A stretch of DNA of 64,000 nt from NCBI GenBank assembly GCA_021399435.1, contig JAJTUP010000088.1, positions 1 through 64,000 of the forward strand, in the 5' to 3' direction. Below the pieces are notes generated by a model that was not told where the DNA came from, searched no databases, and was given only the letters and a program-made list of their open reading frames with translations. This stretch comes from Diaporthe sp. PMI_573 (taxonomy: Eukaryota > Ascomycota > Sordariomycetes > Diaporthales > Diaporthaceae). This document shows positions 1 through 10,527 of this stretch, piece by piece. Both the position numbers and the translations under genes were made by a program. The first letter of the stretch is position 1; each line of letters starts with the position of its first letter.

Positions 1-1
1 A

Positions 2-226
2 GAGACATCTGAATTAAGGACAAGACTCGACGAGGTTTACCGGGAAGCTGGTGATTCCTACGGATACGCAGCACAGAGATGTGTTAAGTGCGACTTTCAG
101 GGTCAAAATTCCCAGATCGACTTCAACGCCCCAAAGTTCCGGCAACAATTCTATGACAGCGTCGTTGCCCCAATCCAAGCAACGTATGAGGTTTTTGCTA
201 CTTCCTACAATATGCTGCACCTTTAA
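2..226 (+). CDS. C-terminal end of an unrecognised protein entering from the left edge
   Basis: An open frame of 74 codons runs from the first bases of the window to a TAA at 224-226 with no start inside it, so it could be the last exon of a gene lying to the left. The residues are mixed and polar (ending in a tyrosine/asparagine/methionine-rich tail) and I recognise no domain. A minus-strand ORF overlaps almost the same bases (14-238) and I cannot exclude that it is the real one. Nothing downstream continues the frame. Weak call, given because the frame is open to the edge. Confidence 0.2.
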   Translation, partial: ETSELRTRLDEVYREAGDSYGYAAQRCVKCDFQGQNSQIDFNAPKFRQQFYDSVVAPIQATYEVFATSYNMLHL

Positions 227-368
227 CATGTTTTGCATGTATTAGATAGTTTGATTAGAAATAACGTTACATCAAGTATCAAGCATTGTAAGCACAGAAG
301 AAATGGTTAGCGACTTGGTTGCAGCTGGTAGCCGTCAAATGAGGCTTGTCGATTCTGCAAGGCTGTGA

Positions 369-665
369 AGATATATTGCAGCAGCACGGTGGGTTGTCCC
401 GAGGAACTGCTTTAGGGAATCGGAAGCGTGGATCGCGTACAAAATTTTCGACAAACTAGCACTGGACGTTGCTCCCCAAGCAATCGAGCAAGGCATTCAT
501 AGAGATCCCCGAGTGCGATTCTTCCTAGCCTACTCGTTTTGGTTCTACATGCCCTTGGAGCATTCCGAAGTGATGGAGATACAAGAAACGCTGACTAGAG
601 AACACGAGAAAATGTTCGGAGACTTTAGATCGCTGATGGACGAAGACGTAGAAGGCTGGAATTGA
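369..665 (+). pseudogene. DUF924-family protein, C-terminal relic
   Basis: The frame opening after a TGA at 366-368 reads through a PRN..FR..EAW stretch, then an FDKLAL..AP.AIEQGI block and a WFYMPLEHSE block, ending in TGA at 663-665. These are the hallmarks of the C-terminal half of DUF924 proteins (PRN-x-R, then the YLPxxHSE signature followed by a Q-E-rich helix; here EIQETL). Family members are about 180-250 residues; only about 98 codons remain, there is no Met before residue 50, and the N-terminal FWF signature is not seen upstream. It may be a last exon with the first exons lost, so I call it a relic. Function of the family is unknown. Confidence 0.6.
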
Positions 666-927
666 AGAGTTTGCGCATTGTCGGGAGGTACTTATGAGAA
701 GGAGAGAGAGCTACGAGAAGTTTAAAGGCACGATTCGCAGTATCTGTGATGATCACAAGTCCGGAGATTCGGACGTTTTCCACATTGTAACGAGGCGTTG
801 GGGCGAACTGCGACCGAGGAAGAAGTGAGCTTTTTGAGAGGGGCGAAGTGAGTGTATTGAACTATATATCACACATGTTTCCAAATCATCGTCGCTTGAT
901 ACATACTCTTCAGCGACACAAGTCGAG

Positions 928-2661
928 CTAGCAGCAAGATGTGCCGCACGAACTCTTATCCGCTCCGTTGTTATTGGAGTGGTTCTTGCCCTCGACGGCT
1001 GATCGTCGGCAAAAACACGATGCTTTGATGTCGATATCGGCAGCAGCCACCGCAATGTCGCGTTGAAGCTTGAATTTCCTGGCTTCCTCCAGTTTCCCGT
1101 TCCGGATCAGACACTCATACAAGCCGTGTAAGCCCCAAACATTGTTGATGCGTGCCTTCCGTCGGGGTAGTTTATCACTGAAGCCCAAATCCTCCCAGTA
1201 AAGGCTTTCTGCTTCTTCGGAATGACCCTGCTCGAGAAGGAGCGCGCCCAATGCGTGTCGTACTGGTAGCATCCAAAGTGGCGGCTCGGCGAGTGCGATT
1301 TTATCCTCCAGCTCAACGCCGCGGCGCAAAGCAGAGAACGCCTCCGAAAAGTTGCCCACACGATACTCCAGCTCACCTTCGAGCATAGCTGAAGCGACAG
1401 CTAAGACGGATTGTGCCTTTCCTCTGAAGCCGTACATCCGATCTCCGGGAACAGACCGACGACTCTCCTCGAAGTCATCTCGAGCATAACGGGCTTCCTC
1501 AGTTCGGCCAAGTACAGCAAGCGCGATTGCCTTTGCATATTTTATAGTGGCCACCGATACGCAGAGTAATTCAGGGTCTGCAGGCATCTCAAGTTGAAGG
1601 ATCTCATCCCAATGTCCAAATCGAATCAGCGCATGAGGCAGCGTGACCCACTGCCATTCAGTCCAGTCTAACATCCGAGGTGTCTTTATCGACATGAACT
1701 CCAGTGTGAGGATTTCCGGTAGACGCCTTGCAGCCCAGAGAGCGTCTGAGCTTCGTCCGGAGATCATCGCTGAGTATGCCATAGCATGCGCATTGTGTGA
1801 TCGATATGCGCTATACATAATAGAAGACGAATTTTCTTGTGCGAAATATTTGTCATCAGAAAGCACGGCGTTCATATTTGAATCGATTGAGCGGCGATAG
1901 TCTCCGCAAGCGGTATCGATGTGGGTCGCCATGTGTTGCATGTGAGAGCCATCCGGCACAATGCGCCGTAGTGAGTCGGCGGCGGGCAAGGCCACCTCTG
2001 GGAAAGGGGACATCTCCATCAGGTGGATATACAAGTGGCAGATGCCGGGATGTCCACGGCCTTCAGGTCGTGCCAACCCCTTCTCTAGTGCTGCCCTCGC
2101 GTCATCAACATCCTGGCCAGTGGTGTTTCCCGTGTCAACATCCCAAAGCAGTCGTGGGCGAGTGCACATTGTTGCATCTGCAAACAGCGCAATCACGTCA
2201 ATATCATCGCCATGAGCTTCGTACACGCCTCGCATGGCTTCCGCATAGGCGTAATCGAATGATGATAGGTCTTCGGGTATCGCGTCGGTGCTGCGTGGGA
2301 ATCGGGTCGCGAGTGCCTTCACTAAGGCTGTCTCCAAGGGCGATGTTCCCGCATCAACCTCTTGAGCTTTTGCCAAACTGCGCAATACCTTTTCAATGGA
2401 GGCTTCCCGGTCTTCTTGCGTGAACATTCGCCATGCTTTATTGTAGTTGGGTCCGATAGCGTACGCGACTCCCCAATAAGCCATTACGCAGTTTTCGTCG
2501 TGCGACGCCGCTTGTTCGAAACATTGTATGGCTGCTTCATGGTTGAATGAGTAAGACCATACCAGGCCACGATTGAAAGAATTCTGTGCCACTTGAGATT
2601 TGGTGTCTACGACCCGACTATACCGACCCAAGTCGTAATCGGGGGTGGCTTTCTCCGACAT
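928..2661 (-). CDS. TPR-repeat protein with Cys-rich tail
   Basis: Single-exon 577-residue protein. Near the N-terminus (residues about 31-75) is NRGLVWSYSFNHEAAIQCF followed by AYWGVAYAIGPN, the typical opening of a bacterial/fungal TPR family in which each member starts with an 'FNxGL...YxFxHxEA' helix pair. Further helix-turn-helix pairs are visible around residues 320-350, 375-400 and 440-540 (for example ALGALLLEQGHSEEAESLYWED). Such repeats bind proteins; no catalytic domain is visible. The last 25 residues contain five cysteines (CFC and CGTSCC), which is unusual and may bind metal. The start is the first Met of an open frame that begins with a short charged leader. The frame is unbroken, and it lies alone on the minus strand. 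Confidence 0.85.
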   Translation of the reverse strand: MSEKATPDYDLGRYSRVVDTKSQVAQNSFNRGLVWSYSFNHEAAIQCFEQAASHDENCVMAYWGVAYAIGPNYNKAWRMFTQEDREASIEKVLRSLAKAQEVDAGTSPLETALVKALATRFPRSTDAIPEDLSSFDYAYAEAMRGVYEAHGDDIDVIALFADATMCTRPRLLWDVDTGNTTGQDVDDARAALEKGLARPEGRGHPGICHLYIHLMEMSPFPEVALPAADSLRRIVPDGSHMQHMATHIDTACGDYRRSIDSNMNAVLSDDKYFAQENSSSIMYSAYRSHNAHAMAYSAMISGRSSDALWAARRLPEILTLEFMSIKTPRMLDWTEWQWVTLPHALIRFGHWDEILQLEMPADPELLCVSVATIKYAKAIALAVLGRTEEARYARDDFEESRRSVPGDRMYGFRGKAQSVLAVASAMLEGELEYRVGNFSEAFSALRRGVELEDKIALAEPPLWMLPVRHALGALLLEQGHSEEAESLYWEDLGFSDKLPRRKARINNVWGLHGLYECLIRNGKLEEARKFKLQRDIAVAAADIDIKASCFCRRSAVEGKNHSNNNGADKSSCGTSCC

Positions 2662-3687
2662 CAGTCCGTTCCTGTAGAAATTAGCTGGCGGATTAGATTC
2701 AGAGAAGCAAGATCATACTCCGTAGTATACCAAGATGCTTATGCTATTTCACTGGCCGTACAATCAGTATTGTGGTTGGAGTGCTGCTCGGTATGCCTTC
2801 GGTCAGATAAGGTACGCCTGAGCGTACCAATTGAGGCGCGCGGATGACTGGCAAAATTGCTAATTTATCGTGATAGAGCAACTAGGTGTGGTTGTTGCTT
2901 GGCAGCGCGCTTTATGATAAAGAGTATGTTGCATCCAGGAGCATATGAATGAAAGGGAGATGAATGAGTGTATTAGGAGCACTCTATGAAAAGAGCTTTT
3001 AAGGAAGGCTCTCTCGTTAGTGACGAAGCTGGCTTATATACAGAGCAAAGCTCTACAAGATTACTTATCATGCTACGAGATTACTTATCATGCTACAAGA
3101 TTACTCATACCCCACTTCGGCTCGGTTAATCGGCAACTCGGAGGTGAACAAGTTTGGGAAGCCGGCAGAGGAAGACTTTAAGGTGAGCGAGTCTTCGTGT
3201 ACCCACATTGTACCAATCGCGGGATGATAGGAGCAGTCTCCTGAGAAGGATGTAACCGAGTAACTGCTGAAAATTGTATAGGGCCGAGGACGTCATCTTT
3301 GGAGCCCCGATTCGTGGTCGCCCTTTCGAAATGCCGACCGCCGGTCAAAGTCCGCGCTGTGCATGTCGAAATGCGTTAGCCGAAATTGTTTGAGCGGCAA
3401 CTGCCCAGGTGGAGGCGACTTTTCTCTTTGCTACTTATATTCCCTATTTTGCGTCACGCTCCCTAATTGTACACGAACATTTCCTCTCCCGTCGTTTCCA
3501 GTTACCCGACTCCGGTATTCCGTATACGGTGGCGATATCTCGACTCTCTCTGAGACACCAGGAAGCGTCTCTCTCGGCTAGAGTAAGTACTAACAGTCCC
3601 ATACAACCATTCGTCACGACTTCGGAAAGAAAAAGGTATAGATTTACGTATCATCATAAGCGTGGATCTTGAGAAGAAGGCGGGACG
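2662..3687. other. Intergenic region between TPR gene and MFS gene
   Basis: About 1 kb shared as upstream region by the divergently transcribed TPR protein (minus) and MFS transporter (plus). Short ORFs at 3363-3672 show no recognisable domain. It contains the 20-bp tandem repeat listed separately. A common bidirectional promoter is an inference from gene orientation only. Confidence 0.4.
3054..3110 (+). repeat. Tandem repeat, 20-bp unit, nearly three copies
   Basis: The unit TACAAGATTACTTATCATGC is present at 3054-3073, again at 3074-3093 with one change (A to G at the fourth base), and partly at 3094-3110. It lies about 390 bp upstream of the TPR gene start and 580 bp upstream of the MFS start, so it could be a regulatory array or simple slippage product. 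Confidence 0.8.
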
Positions 3688-5567
3688 ATGCGCAGTCTAT
3701 CCCAAGAGAACATAAGCTCGAGCAAAAGCGAGCCATCATCTGAAAGAGAGCCTGAAATACCTGGCGAGAAGGTCCATTTATATCCGCTGTGTCACGGCCC
3801 GTGCTCCACTAACATTCAATAGAATGAAGAGCCCACACGGAATCCCGAGGATGACATGATGCAAGATCTTGAAAAGCATCTAAGCCGAAAAAGTACGCGA
3901 AAGAACAGACTGGGGCCCGAAATATACCCTTTGATGGACCTCGACAACGGACTAGTCGGCTGGGATAGTCAAGACGACCCTCGAAATCCAAGGTCAGCAT
4001 TGCTTGCTCACTGAATCCAAAGGTGGCGGTGCCCTGACAAACTATAGGAACTTTGATGAACGCAAGAAATGGTTCATTCTGTTTCTCATTGCCGCCATCA
4101 CGTTTCTGAGTCCATTAACCTCGTCCATTTTCGCTCCTGGTGTTGGCTTCGTAAACGAAGAGTTTGACAACACATCGGCACTTCTTGGATCATTTTCTGT
4201 CAGCGTGTTTGTGCTCGGGTTCGCTGTACGTCTCCAAGTCCTTGATCCTATCGCGTCCTAATGAATGACAGATTGGGCCATTGTTCCTATCTCCCCTGAG
4301 CGAAATCTACGGCCGCCGCATCGTGTTAAGCTCTGCGAATGTTTTCTTTTGCGCTTTCAATCTCGGATGCGCCCTTGCCCCGAATCTGGCTGGTCTGATT
4401 GTTCTGCGACTCTTCGCGGGAATGGGAGGCTCTGCTTGTCTGACGATAGGCACCGGCGTCATTTCAGACGTGTTCTTCATTGAGCAGCGCGGCAAGGCTA
4501 ACGCACTGTATTCCATGGGTATTCTGTTTGGTCCCGTGATAGGTAATGTGGAAGTCTTCTTCTCTCTACGTAACGCTAACTATATACAGGCCCCATTATG
4601 GGAGGTTTCATCGCACAACGCGCAGGCTGGCGGTGGGATTTCTGGGTCGTATTCATTGCGGGCTGTGTGATCTCTGCAGGAATCCTAATACTCTATCGCG
4701 AGACTAATCCCATCGTATTGATCGATTGGAAGACCAAGAAGCTCCAGAAAGAGCTCAACCGTCCCGAACTTCAAAACGCATACACACATAAAGAAAACTC
4801 ATCCCGCACCAAAAGCACGATTATCGCACAAGGCATCATGCGCCCTTTAAAGATGCTCCTGACATCTCCAATCATATTTCTTCTCTCCCTCTATGTCGCC
4901 TTCGTCTTTGGACTTCTCTACCTTCTATTCACAACTATTACGAGTGTGTACATGCGCACGTACGGCTGGTCAGCGGAGATCACAGGTTTGGCTTACCTAG
5001 GGGTCGGCCTAGGATTCTTAATGGGCCTCACCTTCGTAGCACGCACGAGCGACGCGACCATCATCGCAATGACGAAGCGCAACAACGGCGTCTACGAGCC
5101 CGAGATGAGGTTACCGACGTGTGTGTTCTTCGGCTTTCTCATCCCGATATCTCTTTTCTGGTAGGGAAGCCCCAGCCCAGGCTGCTTGTCCTATTTCCAT
5201 GTAATAGCATGCTAATTTTACTTTGCAAAGGTACGGCTGGACAACAGACAAACACGTCCACTGGATCGTCCCTATCATCGGCCTCATCCCCTTCGGCTTC
5301 GGTATGACGGGCATCTTCTCGCCCATCCAGACATACCTCATCGACGCCTACCCGCGCTACGCCGCATCGGCTGCCGCAAGTATAGTGACAATGCGCTGCG
5401 TCATGGGTGCGGTCCTGCCATTAGGTGGCCCGAGTATGTATAAGAATCTGGGTTTGGGGTGGGGGAATAGTCTGCTTGGGTTTGTGGCCGTCGGCATGAT
5501 TCCGTTTCCGGCGCTGATTTATAAGTATGGGGGGTTGGTGCGGAAGAAGTATCCGTTGAAGCTGTGA
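3688..5567 (+). CDS. Major facilitator superfamily (DHA1-like) transporter, six exons
   Basis: Proposed exons 3688-3771, 3823-3992, 4048-4225, 4272-4542, 4590-5160 and 5231-5567 (536 residues). All introns are GT-AG and 46-70 bp. After the splices the protein reads WDSQDDPRNP just before the first membrane helix (the W-D-x-x-x-D-P-x-N-P motif of fungal drug/polyamine transporters), then LSEIYGRR in loop 2-3 (the MFS G-x-x-x-D/E-R-x-G-R-R equivalent), LRLFAGMGGSACLTIG in helix 4, and the family motif GPVIGPIMGGFI in helix 5, whose middle is split by intron 4. About twelve hydrophobic segments follow, ending in a short basic tail. Likely a plasma-membrane proton antiporter of small molecules; substrate unknown. 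The first exon is the least certain (donor GTCCAT); a start at 3856 would also work. No break seen. Confidence 0.8.
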
Positions 5568-5961
5568 GGTTGTAATATCGATTTGGGCCTGAAGTCGTGG
5601 GTTGGAATTTCGTGATGGGCTTCGGGGTTCAGAGCGGATTCTTGCATTGGTATAAATTTGCATACAGAGATACGCGGTATAAATATGTGGGTCGGGTACA
5701 TGTTTTGAAAAAGGTCATAGCCGGATCGGAACCTCGCTAAAATAATCTACATTCCTAGAGAACATGCGCGGCAAGTCGCGGGTGACAACAGATAACAATC
5801 TACCTATAGTAATGGAAATTGGAATCTAAGAGCCGCTGTGAACACTGCCATCTAGAACCCCAAGTACAAAGCAATCATAAAAGCACTAATACAGAGTGAA
5901 TAATCCACCAACGCCATGCAACCAAAACCAGTATCAAAATCTATATACCTCGTAGCCCTAT
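5568..5961. other. Intergenic region
   Basis: 3' flank of the MFS gene. Two overlapping minus-strand ORFs at 5421-5701 are shadows of the last MFS exon. Nothing else recognised. Confidence 0.4.
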
Positions 5962-6522
5962 CTACTTACTCTATTCCTTCTTAGAAAGCTTACTCATCCC
6001 CCTCAACCTGCTCCCATAAACCCGGGCTACCATCTTGCGGACGACGTTACCATCCACTTTGGCCCGCCACTAGGCATATTGCTAGAGTCGCAACAGAGTT
6101 TAGCCATCCCGGCCCTCCCAACGGGCACCGTGCTCATCCGACCTATTACACATACCCTCGATCCAGCCAACTCCCACTACAGGTTCCTATCCGGGAAATG
6201 CTCTCGGCGGGGGTTGCCTGTTGTCCCGGCCTTTGTCCTGACTGACTATAAAGCTCAAGGCAAAACGTTTGAGGACGTGCTCTTGGAGCTGCGAGGCAAC
6301 CGTATGACGAATGGTCAGCCTTCGAAATGCGACTTTACCAGCCTCTATGTACAACTATCCAGGTGCAGAACGCTACAAGGCATCAAGCTTCTTACTCCCG
6401 TACGACCGCAGGATTTTATTGGGAATAAGCCAGACCAAGGCATAATTGATGCCATGCAGAGGTTGACGGATCTGGCAGCAGAAACAAGACGATTATTTGA
6501 AAGTCAGCAAATCCTCGTGTAG
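5962..6522 (+). pseudogene. PIF1-type helicase, C-terminal stub
   Basis: An open frame ending in TAG at 6520-6522 carries TDYKAQGKTFEDVLLEL and then LYVQLSRCRTLQGIKLL. These are the conserved C-terminal motifs V and VI of PIF1/RRM3-like superfamily-1B helicases (the T-x-x-K-x-Q-G-x-T box and the V-x-L-S-R box with the arginine finger). The preceding residues (GPPLGILLESQ...LPTGTVLIRPI) match the region before motif V in the fungal PIF1-like family. Walker A and motifs Ia-IV are absent, so only the last fifth of the helicase remains. Fungal genomes carry many such copies, some in Helitron-like elements; with no ends visible I cannot say which this was. Confidence 0.65.
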
Positions 6523-6558
6523 GACAGCGCGGGATACAAAGACGAGTCCCAGAAGGCC

Positions 6559-7222
6559 CTACATCTCATAAGGCGACCGCACCGCTCGCCAATCATCCGG
6601 ATCGTTATCGCCTCCGTTGTCCGGCCGAAACTCCTTCTGTTCGTCACAATACTCCTTCCACCACCCTTCAAATGCTTGTCTATTGTATAAATGTGTCGGC
6701 GCACCTTCTCCCTCCCCAAAGAGATCCTGAATGTAATCACAGTACATCCACACGCCTTCCAGATGCTGGGGCAGCAACGGCTTCTTGTCCTTCCGCGCCA
6801 CCAGCACGGTGCCGACATAAGGACTGCCACGCCGGGGGTTCAAACCCGGACTCGGAGTTGATATTGAGATACGTGATCATCTGGTTGTCGAGATCGGCAC
6901 GGGTTTGCGGACTGGGTACCGACACGGTGGAAGACCAGCGGAACCTCGGTGAGTCTTGGGACGGGAGGCACGAAATTTAAGACAGGGTGATCTGCCTGGA
7001 TCATTTTCGCCGACCAAGGCAGGAATCTTTTTCAACATCGCACCAGACAATGACGGCTTGGATGGAGCCCGGCGTACTGCTTGTGACGGGCGCTGTAGCT
7101 GCTGCACTAGACCGCGGGGCTGTGGGAGCTGGAGCTTGGGGTGCAGGGATTGACAGAGGCTTAACTTCTGGCTCTGAATCCGTATCTATGTTGTCCCATT
7201 TTGAGTAATTGATAGGAGCCAT
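6559..7222 (-). pseudogene. Conserved fungal protein (PINYSKWD N-terminus), frameshifted
   Basis: The start (7222-7220) gives PINYSKWDNIDTDSE, an N-terminus I recall from uncharacterised fungal proteins. Three overlapping minus-strand frames then each hold a part of what looks like one protein: HPVLNFVPPVPRLTEVP and VFHRVGTQ in one frame, RADLDNQMITYLNI in a second, and VGTVLVARKDKKPLLPQHLE followed by GVWMYCDYIQDLFG and DPDDWRAVRSPYEM in a third. The changes of frame occur near 6900-6930 and 6830-6840 with no plausible introns between them, so at least two indels seem to have broken the gene. Role unknown. The recognition rests on memory of the motif order, not on a search. Confidence 0.5.
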
Positions 7223-7447
7223 GGAGAGTGGTATGGTACTACGAGCTGGCGAAGAAGGTCTACCGGGAGAATTAATACTTAACACTCTTAAAGTTCCCAC
7301 CGTTGTTGGAAACATAATTTATTCTCACGGAAGATCGACGGTGGGGAATTCAGTCCAGGTGACAGGCCAGACAAGCCACAAGACCTGTGCGCAGGATCTC
7401 CAAACTCGGGGTAGTACTCCAAATCGTCCAGGCCCTCCTTCTCCCAC

Positions 7448-8817
7448 TCAAACAATAAAAACATCCGCCTCTTGTCGTGATACGTAGCCCTGCTGAATCC
7501 TTCCAATCCCAACTCTTTCATACTCGCTCCCCACTCCCCACCTCACGATTCCCACTATCCGCCTTACCATTCCCGCTCTCCGCCTTGCGACCAATATGTA
7601 ATAATATTCTCGACCATCGGGCCCCGTGCTCCGATATGTTCGCCCGACAACAACGGCTCGTTCCCCGTCAAGGGCATCCCTATCTTCGGCGTCATACATA
7701 ATCCATCCCCTTTCCGTCCCACGTGAATCCAATATCTGGCGACATCTCGCGTCCGGTACTGCCTTCCGATCCAAATGGCAATCCTGGAACTCCCATACCT
7801 TGGTGAGCAAGGCTCTTTTCTCTTGGGCGAATCTGAGATCTTTGAAGACGTCCAGCCCTCTGTAAGGGAGCTCTGAAAACTGAATGAACTGGATGCCTTC
7901 CTCATACGCCATCCAGGACCACGATGGCACTTCTTTGCCAGCTTCGTACTTAATCCGCTTCTTTTTCTGCGGATCGGTCCGTTGCCAAAGAAGATTTCTG
8001 TGAAAACAGAAACCAAAGATGCCGTATCTTTCTATGCAATCCAGAGCTGATGCGATGCGAGCCGCTAACCCAGATATTGCAACAGCTCTGTCGGTAGGTT
8101 CCGAGAGCCCACGCTTTGAGTAATCCTCTAACAAGGACTGGAGGAAAGAAACAGTAGGTTGGGGTCGACGATGCTAGAGTGGTGTTGTCAGTCTGGGATT
8201 GCTTACATGAAGCGCTCTTCGGCTCGGTGCATCTCCTGGACCCCACAGGCTGCAACCCAACCTGGGATGCTGCTGGATGATATGCGGCCACAGCAGGAAA
8301 CGCGTGACTCAGAGCGATCGATGACTTACCGCTTCCATCCGCTCACACGGTCGTCGATCGCGACGTCCTCGGGCAGCTTGTTGTACTCCTGACAAGCAAG
8401 CGCGCATCGCAGTCTCGCGGCCCGAAAGTCGTCGTTGCCACTCATAAAGGCAATTCGTCTCGCCTGTCCGTTGTTGACGGGGCTTGCGCCAGGAGAATAG
8501 TTGTCCTCGTCCACGTCCCTGATCGCTAGATCACTGGTTCCCACATGGATATGGTAGCCAAGTCGCCTGTCGAAGAAGCTATGGCTGGCCTGTCCGTCAT
8601 GGCGGGAGGACTGTTGAAACTGGTGATCGCACATAGTAGTCGTTTGCTCCTCAGGATTATGCTCCTTGTTGCTTGCTTCCTCGGTCTGTGATGTTGTTTC
8701 GGTATAGTCGTGGAAGGATGGAAATTGCAGAATGATCCCTCCCTTCCTCGAAGTTCTTGCGGGTTCATATGCTGGTGCCGGGTCTTCTACTGAAACAGTG
8801 GTCTCTTTTATGGGCAA
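7448..8817 (-). CDS. Chimeric protein: Mac-like N-terminus joined to HET-domain tail
   Basis: Proposed exons 8817-8330, 8261-8207 and 8173-7448 (422 residues); both introns are GT-AG (68 and 33 bp) and keep one frame. Residues about 126-162 read RRIAFMSGNDDFRAARLRCA followed by CQEYNKLPED, resembling the maltose acetyltransferase (Mac) motif M-x-x-G-x-x-(Y/D)...L-x-x-x-R-x-x-C-x-x-x-C-x-x-(Y/F)-N. After the small middle exon the protein changes character: LLEDYSKRGLSEPTDRAVAI followed by SGLA, and later VPSWSWMAYEEGI, are typical of the C-terminal half of HET-domain incompatibility proteins. The HET core itself and the acyltransferase hexapeptide repeats are both missing. So this is either a real fusion transcript or two adjacent gene remnants that happen to splice in frame. 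No start alternative is better than 8817. Confidence 0.5.
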
Positions 8818-10527
8818 GGGCGATGGGGGAGGGCGTCAGTGTCACTCCATTGAGCTGAGCAGGCGCGATGGCGTGGCTCAATGGAGGCATGAAGGCAACT
8901 TTTCACAGACGCTATTAGACCGCGAAGCAAACGAGTGAAGGCAGCGTAGGCAAGGCGTGGCTAATCAGACATAAACATCCCCCCGGTGAGATAGGACAAG
9001 GTGAATGGCAAGCTGACGGCCGGAATTCGAGCTCGCCATGTAGCCACACGTGCAACGCTCCAACAGAGTATGGCTGGGCTCAAGGTAATTATGGCCGATC
9101 ACCTAGGGAAGTGGCCGCTGGGCCGTGTCAGCCCTCTCGTGCATGGGAGGGTACCTTTGCCGGAGTGAAACATATCATAAGCATGCTCCCAAGACCTGTG
9201 AAGTCGGACGTGAGGCTGGATTGCTTGGGGGTTGATTCGATCAGGAGCACCTACTCTCGTTGGGGTTTGTGGGAGACGTTCCGTGGATCCCAAGAGCTGA
9301 GCGCCTAGTGTCTCTGGCTTGTGACTACTCACATTTCCCCGGCCAGGATGGTCGGGATGCGACACAATTGGTTTCTTTAACGAGACCGGGAATGTATTCC
9401 TGATTGGCATGTCCCGCCTCAACGACGGGGGACACCGGGTAAGTCTTTCGTGCATACATCACACAATTCATGCGGCAACTCTCGATAGAGCACAAGCCCT
9501 GAGCAGCCATATCCAGCGGTTACACGGGGCGTTGGGTCAGAGTAGCACCGCGGGCACCACTGGCACACCAGGTGTGTGTGTTGCATGTTGACCCAGCAGA
9601 CACAATGCCGATTGGGCTGCCCGGGCTTGCCCCCCTGAGTAGCCGGCAGTTCCGTCACCTTAGCGTCATCTCTCATTCCTCGATAACGCTCGTGCAAAAC
9701 CATAAAAGGCTCACATGGCCGTTGTCTTTGCTTTTTTCCTGCGGGCAATACGGGCCTAACCTTGAACACAATCGGCTCACTTCGGTGTGTCCCGTGTGGC
9801 GGCCTGCTAAAAGTACTTCCACCCAGACTCCTGGGGCACATTGTTACTGATCGAGAAAAGTCGATCAGCCGCACCCGTTCCCTCCGTCGCGATCGCCCGA
9901 ATACTAGCCCGAACACACACGTCACCACGAACATGCGAGTTCTTGGAACAGGCTCGGTGTGTGGTTGTTCATTTCCTGCCGCCGCTCAATCGCCATTTCG
10001 AGGGAAAAAGCAAGCTTGGACGCGCAACCAGAGCTTCGTGGATGGTGGACACTCACTTGCTTATGCGGTTGCCCCATATTGGCAATAGTGAACAAGATTC
10101 CAGGACAAGTCACCGGCTATTTCCATCCTGCCCGGCTAATCGGCGTCAGCTTACTATCTTTGGAGAAGGGGTGCCCAGCTCTGGGGTATGACAGCGAGGA
10201 GAGGAGATTAACATGATATCACAGCGACCAAGCAGTTGGGAATGCCGTACCTATATTCAACCACGTTCAACGCAATTCACTAAGGCGGTGCCATTCAAAT
10301 TGGTTGGACCCCACCGCTATCGCCAACAGCGTGGTCTGTGATCACGACCACATGCGAAATACAAGTCAAACGTCCAACAAGACCGGTGAGTCTCAACCGC
10401 ATCTGCACGCCCCGCCCCCTTCCCCCTTCGGGCCTCCCCAACTCAGACGGACCTCCCAAACCACGAACTCACCAAGAACAGAGCCAGTGTGTCACAAGGG
10501 AAGCCAAGCCCAGCCGGGTTGTAATCT
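8818..10527. other. Long non-coding stretch
   Basis: Overlapping ORFs on both strands (for example 9419-9934 minus, 9762-10191 plus) have no conserved motif and mirror each other, as expected for GC-rich non-coding DNA. I see no transposon ends, no tandem repeats and no domain. Confidence 0.4.

Noticed and set aside
1643..2847. Plus-strand ORFs opposite the TPR gene
   Set aside because: Antisense shadows of a long, motif-bearing minus frame.
7564..8016. Second minus-strand frame across the HET region
   Set aside because: It overlaps the frame with the P-S-W-S-W motif and carries no motif itself.
9419..9934. 171-codon minus-strand ORF
   Set aside because: No motif, overlapped by plus-strand ORFs of equal length; random in GC-rich DNA.
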